Shown piece after piece: positions 1-8,397 of a stretch of 38,029 nucleotides of DNA (its first letter is position 1; every line of letters starts with the position of its first letter). Source of the DNA: Desulfuromonadales bacterium (GTDB lineage: Bacteria > Desulfobacterota > Desulfuromonadia > Desulfuromonadales > Geopsychrobacteraceae); NCBI GenBank assembly GCA_016931615.1, contig JAFGEL010000111.1, positions 1 through 38,029 on the forward strand. Direction: 5' to 3'. The position numbers and the translations under genes were made by a program. The notes below the pieces were generated by a model. That model was not told where the DNA came from, ran no database searches, and saw nothing but the letters and a program-made list of their open reading frames with translations.

Positions 1-31
1 GAACAATAGAAAAATAATTTTAATTTATTAA

Positions 32-61
32 TTGACATATATAGATCATAGATCTATATAT
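32..61 (+). promoter_or_regulatory. sigma-70-type promoter with overlapping palindrome, upstream of chemoreceptor gene
   Basis: TTGACA at 32-37 is a perfect -35 hexamer, followed after 17 bases by TATATA at 55-60 as the -10. An 11-bp inverted repeat, ATATATAGATC / GATCTATATAT with a 3-base centre, covers 37-61. It therefore fills the spacer and the -10, the classic place for a repressor to act. The hexamers and palindrome are seen directly; repression is inferred. Confidence 0.65.
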
Positions 62-101
62 ATTTTAATAAAAATATACTTATTCAGCAGGAGGGATCTT
101 T

Positions 102-2288
102 ATGTCTGTATTCACAACAACCAGGCAGAAAATTGCCTACAGTTTCATCGCCAAAAGTCTACCCATCGTCATCCTTCTCTTCATTGCCATCTGTGCAGTG
201 ATCTATCAGGTCGAATCATCGAGACAGGAAAAGGCTTCAAAAACGTTCGGCAATGAGGCCGTTGCCCAAACAGCCTCGGTCCTTGAAAACTGGATTTACG
301 ACCAGGTCCGTATCGTCCAGATGATTGCCGAAAATGAAGTGGTCGTTCAAGCCCTCCAGGCCCCGGAGAATACCGCCGCGATGCAACGGGCGCATGACTT
401 CCTCAAATCAATCCACCAGCGCTTTCCCTATTATGAAAACCTGCCGCTGTCGATTAAGCTTCCTGAGCATAAAAGTTTAGAGATTCAGGTGGGAAATGGT
501 TATAAAACCATTCACGACGGGGCATTTATTACCGATACCGTGGGCGGCAAGACCATCGGCAAATGCAATGCGAACTTCAGCTATGTAAAAGCGCTCAGAG
601 AGGGCAAGGACTATTTTATCAGTCAGGTCTACCCCAGTTTGCTGCGGGGAAATCCGATATTCGTCATTTCAGCTCCGGTAAAAGACAAACAGGGCAAACA
701 GTTAGGTGCGGCCATTGTCGCTCCACAGATGAGCTATTTCACTGAATTGTTTGTCGACAAAATCAAGATCGGTGAAAGCGGCTACCTGTTTTTTGTCGAT
801 GACCGGGGCATGTTGATTGCCCATCCGGATAAAAAGATGGTGCTGAACGAGGACGTCGTGGACAGCATCAAACCGATAACCGCGAAAATATACAATGCGG
901 CGGGAAATGATACGTCATTCCAGGAAAGCCACAACGGTAAAGAAAAGTTTTACAGCTCGATGAAGGTCAATATTCCGCAAGCGAATATTCTTCATGACTG
1001 GTTTCTTGTCTTTACCCAGGAGCTGAGCGACATTCACAGCAGCTCGACCTACCTTCTCAAACTTTTAATCTGGCTGGCGCTGGCGTTCATAGCCGTCTAT
1101 TCACTGGTCATCATTGTCCTGACCCGTGGCCTGATCGGGCCGATCAATGCCGTCAAAAATACGCTGCAATCACTGGCATCAGGGCGCGGGATTGAAAAGG
1201 TTGATTATCATTCCGACAATGAACTCGGGCAAATGGCCGATGCCTGTCGTGCCCTGATTGAAGCCAATAATACCAATAAAGATGTTCTGACGTCCCTGGC
1301 GCAAGGGGACTGGACAGTTGAGGTCGAACAGCGCTCGGACAACGATGCCATGCGCCTGGCGATGAAACAATTGGTGTCCGATGTCGGCCGGGCCCTGAAC
1401 GAAGTCAATTCCATGGCGCTTCAGGTTAATGAACGTTCGACATTGATTGCCGATTCAAGTCAGACCCTGTCCCAAGGTGCGACGCAGACAGCCGCGGCAC
1501 TTGAAGAGATAAACAGCACCATCAATGAAATGACTGCGCAGACCAAGCAGAGCGCTGAAAATGCCGACCAGGCCAACCAGCTGACGCAAGAGGTCAGTCA
1601 ATCGGCTGAAAATGGTCGTGGACAGATGCAATCCATGATGGCGGCAATGGCCGACATCAATGAATCGGGACAGAATATCAGCAAAATTATCAAGGTCATC
1701 GACGAAATTGCATTCCAGACAAATTTACTGGCTTTAAATGCCGCTGTGGAAGCCGCCCGAGCCGGTCAGCACGGCAAGGGGTTTGCTGTCGTTGCCGAAG
1801 AGGTTCGCAATCTCGCGGCACGCAGTGCCAAGGCCGCGGAAGAAACCTCACATCTGATTGAAAGTTCCGTTGAGAAAACGGAAAACGGTTCGAAAATTGC
1901 ACAGCAAACCGCTGAAGCGCTTGAGGATATCGTCACCGGAATCACCAGGGCTTCAGACCTTGTCTCCGAAATCGCCGCCGCCAGCAAAGAGCAGGCCCAG
2001 GGGATAGAGCAGGTGACTCAGGGATTGGGACAGATTGATCAGGGCGTACAACAGAGTACCGCCACAGCGGAAGAATCAGCCTCCGCATCGCAGGAACTGG
2101 CTGGTCAGGCGGCGCAACTCCTGAACATGCTGGGACAGTTCAAACTTTCCCGCCAGCAGCGACATGAAACAGAGCGACCGCAGCCAACTCAGCATAAAGC
2201 GGCGCAATCAGCGCCTGAACTCGGCTGGAGAAACACTGCCGCCAAACCTGACATTCGTCTGGACGATGACGAGTTCGGCAGGTTTTGA
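102..2288 (+). CDS. methyl-accepting chemotaxis protein (Cache sensor, HAMP, MCP signalling domain)
   Basis: Membrane chemoreceptor of 728 residues that passes an extracytoplasmic signal to CheA/CheW. The order is: TM helix about 19-38; a periplasmic double-Cache-like sensor about 40-315 (it contains [20 protein letters not shown]); TM helix about 320-342; HAMP about 343-397; and a long coiled-coil signalling domain. The hairpin tip, with [21 protein letters not shown], lies near residue 535 and is nearly invariant in the family. The C-terminus ends in DDDEFGRF, so there is no NWETF-type CheR/CheB tether. The start follows a strong ribosome site, AGGAGGG at 89-95. The gene is monocistronic, with its own promoter and a strong terminator. 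The ligand cannot be told from sequence. Confidence 0.95.
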   Translation: MSVFTTTRQKIAYSFIAKSLPIVILLFIAICAVIYQVESSRQEKASKTFGNEAVAQTASVLENWIYDQVRIVQMIAENEVVVQALQAPENTAAMQRAHDFLKSIHQRFPYYENLPLSIKLPEHKSLEIQVGNGYKTIHDGAFITDTVGGKTIGKCNANFSYVKALREGKDYFISQVYPSLLRGNPIFVISAPVKDKQGKQLGAAIVAPQMSYFTELFVDKIKIGESGYLFFVDDRGMLIAHPDKKMVLNEDVVDSIKPITAKIYNAAGNDTSFQESHNGKEKFYSSMKVNIPQANILHDWFLVFTQELSDIHSSSTYLLKLLIWLALAFIAVYSLVIIVLTRGLIGPINAVKNTLQSLASGRGIEKVDYHSDNELGQMADACRALIEANNTNKDVLTSLAQGDWTVEVEQRSDNDAMRLAMKQLVSDVGRALNEVNSMALQVNERSTLIADSSQTLSQGATQTAAALEEINSTINEMTAQTKQSAENADQANQLTQEVSQSAENGRGQMQSMMAAMADINESGQNISKIIKVIDEIAFQTNLLALNAAVEAARAGQHGKGFAVVAEEVRNLAARSAKAAEETSHLIESSVEKTENGSKIAQQTAEALEDIVTGITRASDLVSEIAAASKEQAQGIEQVTQGLGQIDQGVQQSTATAEESASASQELAGQAAQLLNMLGQFKLSRQQRHETERPQPTQHKAAQSAPELGWRNTAAKPDIRLDDDEFGRF

Positions 2289-2320
2289 ATCGATTTCACG
2301 AAAACTGCAGAACAGCCCCT

Positions 2321-2350
2321 AAGCAGGCCGACAGTGTTGTCGGCCTGCTT
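2321..2350 (+). terminator. strong hairpin terminator after the chemoreceptor gene
   Basis: A perfect 13-bp stem (AAGCAGGCCGACA with its complement) closes a 4-base GTGT loop, 32 bases after the stop codon. The 3' arm ends in CTT with no long T-run, so it may work partly through stem strength. Confidence 0.75.
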
Positions 2351-2351
2351 A

Positions 2352-2379
2352 TTGTGGATGATAAATTCTGGCCTATAAT
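2352..2379 (+). promoter_or_regulatory. possible promoter of the decayed effector-binding gene
   Basis: TATAAT at 2374-2379 matches the -10 consensus exactly. TTGTGG at 2352-2357, 16 bases upstream, is a weak -35. It sits just after the chemoreceptor terminator and reads toward the gene remnant. Confidence 0.35.
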
Positions 2380-2453
2380 ACCAAATATTTCATTCTGCAT
2401 AATATCCCCGATACTTCGCGCCCGAACGTAAGCCTGAACGGTAAGGAAATTGA

Positions 2454-2657
2454 AAAATTGAACTCGTCCAGCCTTTCGGTAGAAAGATCAAAGGCGTGAG
2501 TGTCCGGACGAAAAATTCCGCTGAGATGAATCCCGACACCTCAAAGATCGGGGCATTATGGCAACATTTCCACGAAAGAATCGCGCCGGACCTGAAACCC
2601 GACGTGTCGGTTTTTGGTGTTTACTATCACTATGAATCCGATGCCACGGGTGGAAAA
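2454..2657 (+). pseudogene. remnant of a GyrI-like / AraC effector-binding domain protein
   Basis: The frame reads KIELVQPFGRKIKGVSVRT, then KIGALWQHF, then VFGVYYHYESDATG. This is the N-terminal two-thirds of the small-molecule-binding domain found in GyrI/YdeE-type and integron Cass2-type proteins (pattern vrT.n..E..., kI..LW..F, yGVY..YesD.tG). It is broken at both ends. Upstream, the frame opens right after a TGA at 2451-2453, with no ATG before IELVQPF; the first usable start is a GTG at 2496 without a ribosome site. Downstream, the usual F-D-V...G continuation after DATG is replaced by unrelated sequence, and the frame runs on to overlap the end of the ABC transporter gene. Family assignment is from remembered motifs. 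A short functional protein from GTG 2496 cannot be excluded. Confidence 0.6.
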
Positions 2658-2701
2658 ACGAGGGACACTGCCCCTATTTCTCCAGCCCCCAACTACACAC
2701 C

Positions 2702-4657
2702 TCAGGAGACCCCCTGCAGGTACTCGCGAATAGAGAGCATTCGCCACCGGCCCTGGCCCTGCAATTCGAGTACGTTGTCATGAAAATCGATGATGCTGGG
2801 GCGATGACCGACACTGATATAGTGGATGCCCAATTTTTTCAAACAGTTGTACAGATTGGCTTCGTTTGCCACGTCCAGAGCGCTGGTCGCTTCATCCAGT
2901 ACGGCATACGCGGGCCGGTTGACGAGCAGGCGGGCAAAAGCCAACCGTTGCTGTTCCCCCAGAGACAGGACATCGGCCCAGTCCAGTTCGACGTCAAACC
3001 CGCCAACCCGTTCGGGCAGGTCTTCCAGGCGCACCGTTTTCAGCACCTCGTGCAGTTCTGTATCGCTGATGTCCTTGTCAAGGCGCGGATAGATCAGCTG
3101 CTGACGCAGCGAGCCCAGCAGCATGTAGGGCCGCTGGGGAAGGAAAAAGATTTCGTCGAGAGGCGGCCTTTCGATGACGCCCTGTCCCTGGTTCCAGAGA
3201 CCGGCAATCGCTCTCAGCAACGAGCTCTTGCCGACTCCACTTTCGCCGACCAGCAACAGGTTACCCCGGCTTTCCGGCGCAACGCTCAGATTCTGCACCA
3301 GGGTATGCTTGCGGTCCGGAGTCATCAGGGTCACATCGTGCAGGGCAAAACCATCAGCCTCTTCCGAACGGATTCCGGCAGGCAGATTGCGGTCCGGAGC
3401 AATGGCTTCAGAAAAGACTGAAAGGCGCTGAACACCGGCGGCAAAGTTGGTAATCGGTTCGATCTGGGAGACGATGAGTGAGAGCGCGGCATAAACCTGG
3501 GTGAAGGCAAAGTTGGCCTGAACCATGTCGCCATATTCGATTTTTCCACCGAAGTACTGCGGAAACAGAATCAGAAAAGGAAGAACCACCGGCAGGTAAC
3601 TGTAAGCGGTGGTGAAGAAGGACAGGTTTCGCTGCCAGCCGATCAGCAGACCGAAATTTTTCAGCACGTTGCGGAAGCGACCTTTGATCTGGTCGACTTC
3701 CGGCTTCTCCCCCTGGTAAAAAGCGATCGACTCGGTGTTGTCACGGACATGCACGAGCGAATAACGAAAATCGGCTTCATAGCGCAGCTGGTTGAAGTTG
3801 AGGCGAACCAGGCGGCGGCCGATCAGGGCCGTGATACCCGTACCAATAATGGAATAACCGAGGACCACGGCAACCAGAAGTGCCGATTTGGACCAGAGGA
3901 TACCGGAAAAGGACACCAGGTCCATCAGGGATCCGAGGATGATCAGCAAAAAACCCAGGGAGGTGCGGGTAAAGGAGCGGATATCCTCCATGATCCGCTG
4001 GTCGGGATTATCGATTTTCCCTTCGGCCTCAATGTCATAATAGCTGCGGTTTTTGAAATAGTTGCCGAGAAATTCCCCGGTCAGCCATTCGCGCCAGCGC
4101 ATGCCCAGGTAATCCTGAACGTAACCATAGAGAGCAACAATCGGAATACCCACGAGAAAGCTGCAGAAATAAACCGCAACGAACATGTAGGCCATGCCCT
4201 GGTCCTTCTTGACCAGGGCATTGGTAAAATAGTTTCCGACATAACTAAAAGCCACGTTGATCCCGGTTACCGAGAGTGACAACAGCAGGACTATCGCCAG
4301 CAGAATCCAGGCCTGTCGCCGCAGGCGAAGATAGCGCCGGAAGAAGACGAAGACCAGCAGCGGGACGCCGAGGATGACGGCGATCAACCAGCTTTTGGAG
4401 AGCAACAACGACTGCACCACGGCGACAAGCCCCGGAGCGATTCTGGCAGTCAATTCCGGTGCAAAGTAATGGACGGTCAGGGTCAGCCCGGAAGCGATCA
4501 GGAACAATACCCCGAACAACAGCACCAGCAGCATACAGAGCAGGAGCAGGGTCTTCCAGGCTCCGCCGCGGATGCGGGGGAAAAAATATGGTTGAGCAAT
4601 AGCGACAAAGCTTTTCCAGAGCGCGGTTTTCTGTTGTGTCGTGGTCTCGGTTGTCAT
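2702..4657 (-). CDS. ABC transporter, fused permease and ATPase (YddA/SbmA-BacA-like family)
   Basis: Inner-membrane half-transporter of 651 residues, probably working as a homodimer. The N-terminal about 400 residues hold the helices of the ABC_membrane_2 type (YddA, SbmA/BacA, peroxisomal ABCD relatives), including LNFNQLRYEADFRYSLVHVRDNTESIAFYQGE, the family's intracellular loop (quoted in two parts: LNFNQLRYEADFRYSLV and HVRDNTESIAFYQGE). The ATPase domain follows: Walker A GESGVGKSS (471-479), Q-loop LPQRPYM (about 506), signature LSLGEQQR (564-571), Walker B YAVLDEATSALD (584-595) and switch His in SVGHR. ATG is chosen for AAGGAAG just upstream. No partner gene is adjacent. The substrate is unknown; SbmA relatives import peptides, whereas YddA is uncharacterised. 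Confidence 0.9.
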   Translation of the reverse strand: MTTETTTQQKTALWKSFVAIAQPYFFPRIRGGAWKTLLLLCMLLVLLFGVLFLIASGLTLTVHYFAPELTARIAPGLVAVVQSLLLSKSWLIAVILGVPLLVFVFFRRYLRLRRQAWILLAIVLLLSLSVTGINVAFSYVGNYFTNALVKKDQGMAYMFVAVYFCSFLVGIPIVALYGYVQDYLGMRWREWLTGEFLGNYFKNRSYYDIEAEGKIDNPDQRIMEDIRSFTRTSLGFLLIILGSLMDLVSFSGILWSKSALLVAVVLGYSIIGTGITALIGRRLVRLNFNQLRYEADFRYSLVHVRDNTESIAFYQGEKPEVDQIKGRFRNVLKNFGLLIGWQRNLSFFTTAYSYLPVVLPFLILFPQYFGGKIEYGDMVQANFAFTQVYAALSLIVSQIEPITNFAAGVQRLSVFSEAIAPDRNLPAGIRSEEADGFALHDVTLMTPDRKHTLVQNLSVAPESRGNLLLVGESGVGKSSLLRAIAGLWNQGQGVIERPPLDEIFFLPQRPYMLLGSLRQQLIYPRLDKDISDTELHEVLKTVRLEDLPERVGGFDVELDWADVLSLGEQQRLAFARLLVNRPAYAVLDEATSALDVANEANLYNCLKKLGIHYISVGHRPSIIDFHDNVLELQGQGRWRMLSIREYLQGVS

Positions 4658-5100
4658 TTTATTCTTCCTTGAATGAACCGGGCTATTGAGGAAAATTTAT
4701 CTTCATGCCCCGCGGCTTGTTTTTATCAATGTTACATCTTCAAAATACAAAATCATGACGGCTTGTCTCAACTTACAAGTTGTTCATCTTTCTGTTGCCA
4801 TTTTATACCGGCACGACTGCCCTTGACTGTCGCTCGTTCTGATGACGATGATATACAAACTGTATCGAGTCTTCGCAGGTCATCTGAGATTAAATAAATC
4901 CTCTCTTGAATCAAGTTTTTTCAGTCTGAGTCCTGATGGAAAATTGACGCACAAAAAATTGACCAGTTTTCCACACCGAATCTTTATCCAATCTTTATTC
5001 ACGCTTTAATCTGCCGTTACAGAGAGTTGTTATTATGCAGTCATCGATTAACAACCACCCCAAGGCTTACCGGCCTGGATCTTGAGCAACGGAGGATCAG
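4658..5100. other. intergenic region upstream of the two divergent genes yddA-like and msrB
   Basis: No coding signal was found in about 440 bases; a 74-codon frame at 4673-4897 has no ribosome site and no family resemblance. The msrB-proximal part carries phased CTTTA repeats and a TATTAT box, listed separately. The rest is A+T-rich with no obvious hairpin. Confidence 0.5.
4980..5036 (+). promoter_or_regulatory. three 11-bp-phased direct repeats plus -10 box before msrB
   Basis: ATCTTTATCCA (4980-4990) is followed directly by ATCTTTATTCA (4991-5001, one mismatch) and CGCTTTAATCT (5002-5012). CTTTA therefore recurs at 4982, 4993 and 5004. A TATTAT at 5031-5036 could be the -10. No good -35 is present: the third repeat occupies that position. 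This is how OmpR/PhoB-family activators bind their targets. The repeats are seen; the regulator is inferred and not identified. Confidence 0.45.
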
Positions 5101-5700
5101 ATGAAAATTTTAATCATTGCGCTTTTCAGTTTACCACTCGTACTTTTCGGCTATTACCAGGGACAGGCAAAGGAGATGAAGAAGGCAGGTGACGATATGA
5201 GCATGTCGCAAACGATGAAGTCCGATGACATGATGAAGAGTCAGTCTATGGCACCGAGGCACAACTACGAAGTACCAAGCGATACCGTACTGCGTCAACG
5301 CCTGACTCCGTTGCAGTACGAAGTCACCCGTCAAGAAGGCACCGAACCGGCTTTTAACAATGCCTACTGGGATAATCACAAGCCCGGCCTTTACGTCGAT
5401 ATCATCTCTGGTGTGCCTCTTTTCAGTTCCACCGACAAGTACGATTCAGGCACCGGTTGGCCGAGTTTTACACGACCGCTTGAGCCGGACAATATCTTCG
5501 TAAAGGAGGATCGTAAATTTTTCATGGTGCGCAACGAAGTCCGCAGCACACTCTCTGACGCTCACCTGGGACATGTGTTCGATGACGGCCCCGAACCGAC
5601 CGGATTGCGTTACTGCATGAACTCGGCGGCCTTGCGTTTCATCCCCGCTGCTGACCTCGAAAAGGAAGGTTATGGCAAATATGTTGCCCTGTTCAAATAA
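5101..5700 (+). CDS. msrB: exported peptide-methionine (R)-S-oxide reductase MsrB
   Basis: Reduces methionine-R-sulfoxide in oxidised proteins. An N-terminal hydrophobic stretch (about 3-19) acts as signal peptide or membrane anchor, so it acts outside the cytoplasm. A low-complexity linker at about 24-52 has seven Met (26, 33, 35, 39, 44, 45, 50). The MsrB fold follows: [40 protein letters not shown] and [11 protein letters not shown]. Cys172 is catalytic and is the only cysteine in the protein. The usual recycling Cys in GCGWPSF is Thr118, and the zinc CxxC pairs are absent. The ribosome site GGAGG precedes the ATG. msrA follows 79 bases later, and the two probably form one transcript. The gene order and the export signals point to repair of envelope proteins. 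Confidence 0.93.
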   Translation: MKILIIALFSLPLVLFGYYQGQAKEMKKAGDDMSMSQTMKSDDMMKSQSMAPRHNYEVPSDTVLRQRLTPLQYEVTRQEGTEPAFNNAYWDNHKPGLYVDIISGVPLFSSTDKYDSGTGWPSFTRPLEPDNIFVKEDRKFFMVRNEVRSTLSDAHLGHVFDDGPEPTGLRYCMNSAALRFIPAADLEKEGYGKYVALFK

Positions 5701-5779
5701 TGGAGCTATGCATGAACACTCGGAAACATGTCCGGCCCTTCCGAATTCGTTTTTAACCGATCAATAAATAGGTGTAATC

Positions 5780-6373
5780 ATGAAAACGAGACGAATCTTT
5801 ATCCTGTGTGTATCACTGCTTTCCATTGCGACTCACGCCATTGCAGCGACGACTATTCTGGCCGGCGGGTGTTTCTGGTGCATGGAATCCGACTTCGAAA
5901 AACTGGACGGGGTCAGTGACGTCGTCTCCGGCTTTACCGGCGGCACACTGCAAAATCCGACCTACAACGGCAACCATAAAGGACATTTCGAAGCTGTCGA
6001 AATCACCTACGATCCACAAAAAGTCAGTTACCGGCAGTTACTCGACTATTACTGGCGGCACATTGATCCCTTCGATGATGGCGGACAATTCTGCGACCGC
6101 GGACACAGCTACAAGGCCGCGGTTTTTATCGCTACCGCTGAAGAAAGAAAGATCGCCGAGGAGTCAAAAGAAGCCGTACAGAAGATGTTTCCGAAGCAGA
6201 AAGTAGTGACGCAGATTCTTCCGGCAACCACCTTCTGGCCAATCAAGGGAGAAGAGAGCTATCACCAGGATTTTTACAAAAACAACCCGGTCCGTTACAA
6301 ATTTTACCGCTGGAACTGTGGTCGTGATCAACGGGTGCAGGAAATCTGGGGCGAGAAGGGATCACATAACTAG
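5780..6373 (+). CDS. msrA: exported peptide-methionine (S)-S-oxide reductase MsrA
   Basis: Reduces the S epimer of methionine sulfoxide and so complements the MsrB upstream. Residues 1-22 form a signal peptide with a cleavage-like AIA site. The active site GGCFWCMES has catalytic Cys31 (Cys34 is the second Cys). Further MsrA landmarks are YNGNHKGHFEAVEITYDP, DYYWRHIDPFDDGGQFCDRG and a C-terminal NCGRDQRVQEIWG, whose Cys180 is a likely resolving residue. Its length (197) suits a single-domain MsrA plus leader. AGGTG lies before the ATG. The msrBA pair is probably co-regulated from the repeats ahead of msrB. Confidence 0.95.
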   Translation: MKTRRIFILCVSLLSIATHAIAATTILAGGCFWCMESDFEKLDGVSDVVSGFTGGTLQNPTYNGNHKGHFEAVEITYDPQKVSYRQLLDYYWRHIDPFDDGGQFCDRGHSYKAAVFIATAEERKIAEESKEAVQKMFPKQKVVTQILPATTFWPIKGEESYHQDFYKNNPVRYKFYRWNCGRDQRVQEIWGEKGSHN

Positions 6374-6529
6374 TTTCTGTCCGGAAAGTGCCATTTGGTT
6401 TGCAGAGTTTCCGGATGCCAACTAACTAGCAGACAAGAAGCGTCATCAGTATTCAACACGCTTCTGCCTGACAAAAAAGCCTGTAACAGTCTCAGTATGT
6501 GAAGAGCTAAGGCTTTTACAGGTATCCGT

Positions 6530-7150
6530 TTACAACCCGGCCTGATACCTGAGCATGTTCAAATAATCGATAGCAGCTCTTTTGTGCTGTTTGAGCCTGT
6601 GAATTACGCGTCGGGTCTCTTCACTTTCATGTTTCAGCATGTCGAGATCCTTGAGCAGTTTCGCTCGTTCTTTTTTCGGTGTCTTGTCGCTGATAATGTG
6701 TGCCTTGGTTTCCTTGATTTCCAGGTGAAGATCAGCCAGATAGTTTTCCTGGTCATGGAGTCTTTCGGCAATTTTTTTAACCTGCCGCTCGGCCTGATAA
6801 ATCTCGTAACCCTGCTGATAAGCAGAAAGAAAATCACCCTCCAGTTCAGCGGGACAGATTCCGCTGTAGCCGGCACCACCAAGCCCCAGGGAAAAGCCCC
6901 TTTCCGGAGTACAGAACTGTACGAGACCCATTTCGTAACCACTCATATAAAGGTCTGTATCCGGGCTGACCCCATGCTTGGCACAGGCCTTTCTATGGCG
7001 GGACAGATAAGATAGATCTCGACCCTTTGCCCCATCCTCCAGACCAATGGCCTGCCAATCCGCATAGAGGCATTCATTTTTGTTCAGTGTCACACAACCG
7101 CACAACGCTGAAACAAGAACAATGAGAAAAACAGCAGGTAATAACCGCAT
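6530..7150 (-). CDS. DUF2799 family lipoprotein
   Basis: Predicted lipoprotein of 206 residues with lipobox LCGC, lipidated at Cys19. The N-terminal half has the DUF2799 pattern: DWQAIGLEDGAKGR, a Cys-containing SRHRKACAKHGV, and YMSGYEMGLVQFCTPERGF. The C-terminal part (about 115-200) is charged and heptad-like, probably a coiled coil (VKKIAERLHDQENYLADLHL and following). The role of the family is not known. The gene stands alone, convergent with msrA. Two weak inverted repeats lie in the 156-base gap, one of them AGAAGCGT / ACGCTTCT at 6437-6466. Confidence 0.8.
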   Translation of the reverse strand: MRLLPAVFLIVLVSALCGCVTLNKNECLYADWQAIGLEDGAKGRDLSYLSRHRKACAKHGVSPDTDLYMSGYEMGLVQFCTPERGFSLGLGGAGYSGICPAELEGDFLSAYQQGYEIYQAERQVKKIAERLHDQENYLADLHLEIKETKAHIISDKTPKKERAKLLKDLDMLKHESEETRRVIHRLKQHKRAAIDYLNMLRYQAGL

Positions 7151-7537
7151 CAGCTATCCCTTTCTCGCCTGGTATCAATGCTGAAAATAATTCCTTCAGA
7201 TTATTTTATAACCCAGGCAACGGCGTTAAATCAGCTTCGTTTCGACAAATTTCTTTCGCGAAACGAATTTCCGACCAACCGATAAGATTCTCTATAATTT
7301 AAATCAATATTCTCTGAGCTATTCCCTACAATTAATATAAAAAAATCGACCTCTCCCCTCTTACATCCCAAATCTGAGTTCGAGTAGAATTTTTCTATGG
7401 CAAGGGCCATACAAAAAAATCGCAGCCCGGCGTCACCTGTTCCGGGCTGCGCCTTAACCGCAAACACGGGGTTGGCAATCAATTGAAACCGGCTGTGTAG
7501 ATGCCAACTCTGAGATATCTTTTAGAAGGAGTTAACT
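7151..7537. other. intergenic region between DUF2799 gene and sodA
   Basis: A+T-rich sequence between divergent genes. It has no credible protein; an 83-codon minus-strand frame at 7231-7482 lacks any recognisable feature and contains the hairpin described separately. The part before sodA has an inverted repeat, GTTGGCA (7471-7477) / TGCCAAC (7502-7508), that could shape the sodA leader or be an operator. Confidence 0.4.
7421..7451 (-). terminator. minus-strand intrinsic terminator with no obvious gene upstream
   Basis: A perfect 10-bp G+C-rich stem (CGCAGCCCGG / CCGGGCTGCG) closes an 11-base loop. Read on the minus strand it is followed by ATTTTTTTG, a textbook U-tract; on the plus strand there is no T-run. 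It therefore stops leftward transcription, yet the gene on its upstream side (sodA) is on the plus strand. Confidence 0.65.
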
Positions 7538-8143
7538 ATGTCTTACTCGCTACCCGATCTTCCCTACAACTATGACGCCCTGGAACCGCACATCGATGCC
7601 CGAACCATGGAAATCCACCATACCAAGCATCACCAGGCCTACATCACGAAGGTCAATGACGCACTCAAGGATTCACCACTCGGAGAGCTGCCGGTGGAAA
7701 CCCTGATCACCCGGCTGGATGAGGTGCCTGAAGCGGTGCGCACGACCGTGCGCAACAACGGCGGCGGGCACGCCAACCACAAATTGTTCTGGACCCTGCT
7801 GAGTCCCGACGGCAGCGGCAAGCCGGATGGCCCACTGGCGGCGGCCATCGAACGAGAACTGGGAGGGTTCGATCAGTTCAAAGAATCTTTCACCCAGGCG
7901 GCAATCACTCGGTTCGGCAGCGGCTGGGCCTGGCTGAGTCTCAACCCGGACGGCAAGCTGGTGGTGGAAAGCACTCCCAACCAGGATAATCCGCTGATGC
8001 ACGGCAACCGACCGATCCTGGGTCTGGATGTCTGGGAGCACGCCTATTACCTGCTCTACCAGAATCGCCGCCCCGACTATATCAGCGCCTTTTTCAACAT
8101 CATCAACTGGAACGAAGTCGAACGTCTTTACCAGGATGCTTAG
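7538..8143 (+). CDS. sodA: superoxide dismutase, Mn-type sequence signature
   Basis: Dismutates superoxide to oxygen and peroxide, presumably in the cytoplasm as there is no leader. The 201 residues match the Fe/Mn family. Metal ligands are His27, His81 ([11 protein letters not shown]), Asp164 and His168 ([10 protein letters not shown]). The second-sphere glutamine lies in [10 protein letters not shown] (Gln149) instead of near GGH, which favours manganese or cambialistic use over strict iron. The ribosome site GAAGGAG precedes ATG. It is monocistronic, with its own terminator. In a presumed anaerobe or microaerophile this is an oxygen-defence enzyme. Metal choice needs measurement. Confidence 0.95.
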   Translation: MSYSLPDLPYNYDALEPHIDARTMEIHHTKHHQAYITKVNDALKDSPLGELPVETLITRLDEVPEAVRTTVRNNGGGHANHKLFWTLLSPDGSGKPDGPLAAAIERELGGFDQFKESFTQAAITRFGSGWAWLSLNPDGKLVVESTPNQDNPLMHGNRPILGLDVWEHAYYLLYQNRRPDYISAFFNIINWNEVERLYQDA

Positions 8144-8175
8144 CCCTCGAAGCATTAGTTGTATCTACCTATGCA

Positions 8176-8207
8176 CAAAAGCCGCTCTTTTACAGGAGCG
8201 GCTTTTG
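8176..8207 (+). terminator. terminator after sodA
   Basis: A perfect 12-bp stem, CAAAAGCCGCTC / GAGCGGCTTTTG, with an 8-base loop. The A-run and T-run inside the arms make it work in both directions. Confidence 0.85.
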
Positions 8208-8397
8208 TTATGCCAAGGTTTCAGGCAAACCCTGATGGTACAAACTGCAAAAGTATTTCACGACAACTCCCGAGGCATCAAGACATAGACGAGGACCGAC
8301 TGACCCATATTATTACTGCGCCTGCTGATCTATACCGCATTCGCCATCTATCTCTATGTGCCCAGAGCTCTTTCACCTAGCTGCCGGTTCGCGATGG

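Larger units (their letters stand above)
2289..2701. other. intergenic region with terminator and gene remnant
   Basis: It holds the chemoreceptor terminator, a promoter-like TATAAT, and the effector-binding remnant. After the break near 2655 comes AGGGACACTGCCCCTATTT (2661-2679), resembling the GGGACA-GTGTCCCTATTT sequences I associate with small dispersed elements near REP-type transposases. That resemblance is from memory only. There is no intact gene. Confidence 0.5.

Noticed and set aside
4673..4897. 74-codon plus-strand frame upstream of msrB
   Set aside because: Low-quality composition, no ribosome site, no similarity; treated as intergenic.
7231..7482. 83-codon minus-strand frame before sodA
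   Set aside because: It contains a terminator hairpin inside the frame and has no ribosome site or family resemblance.
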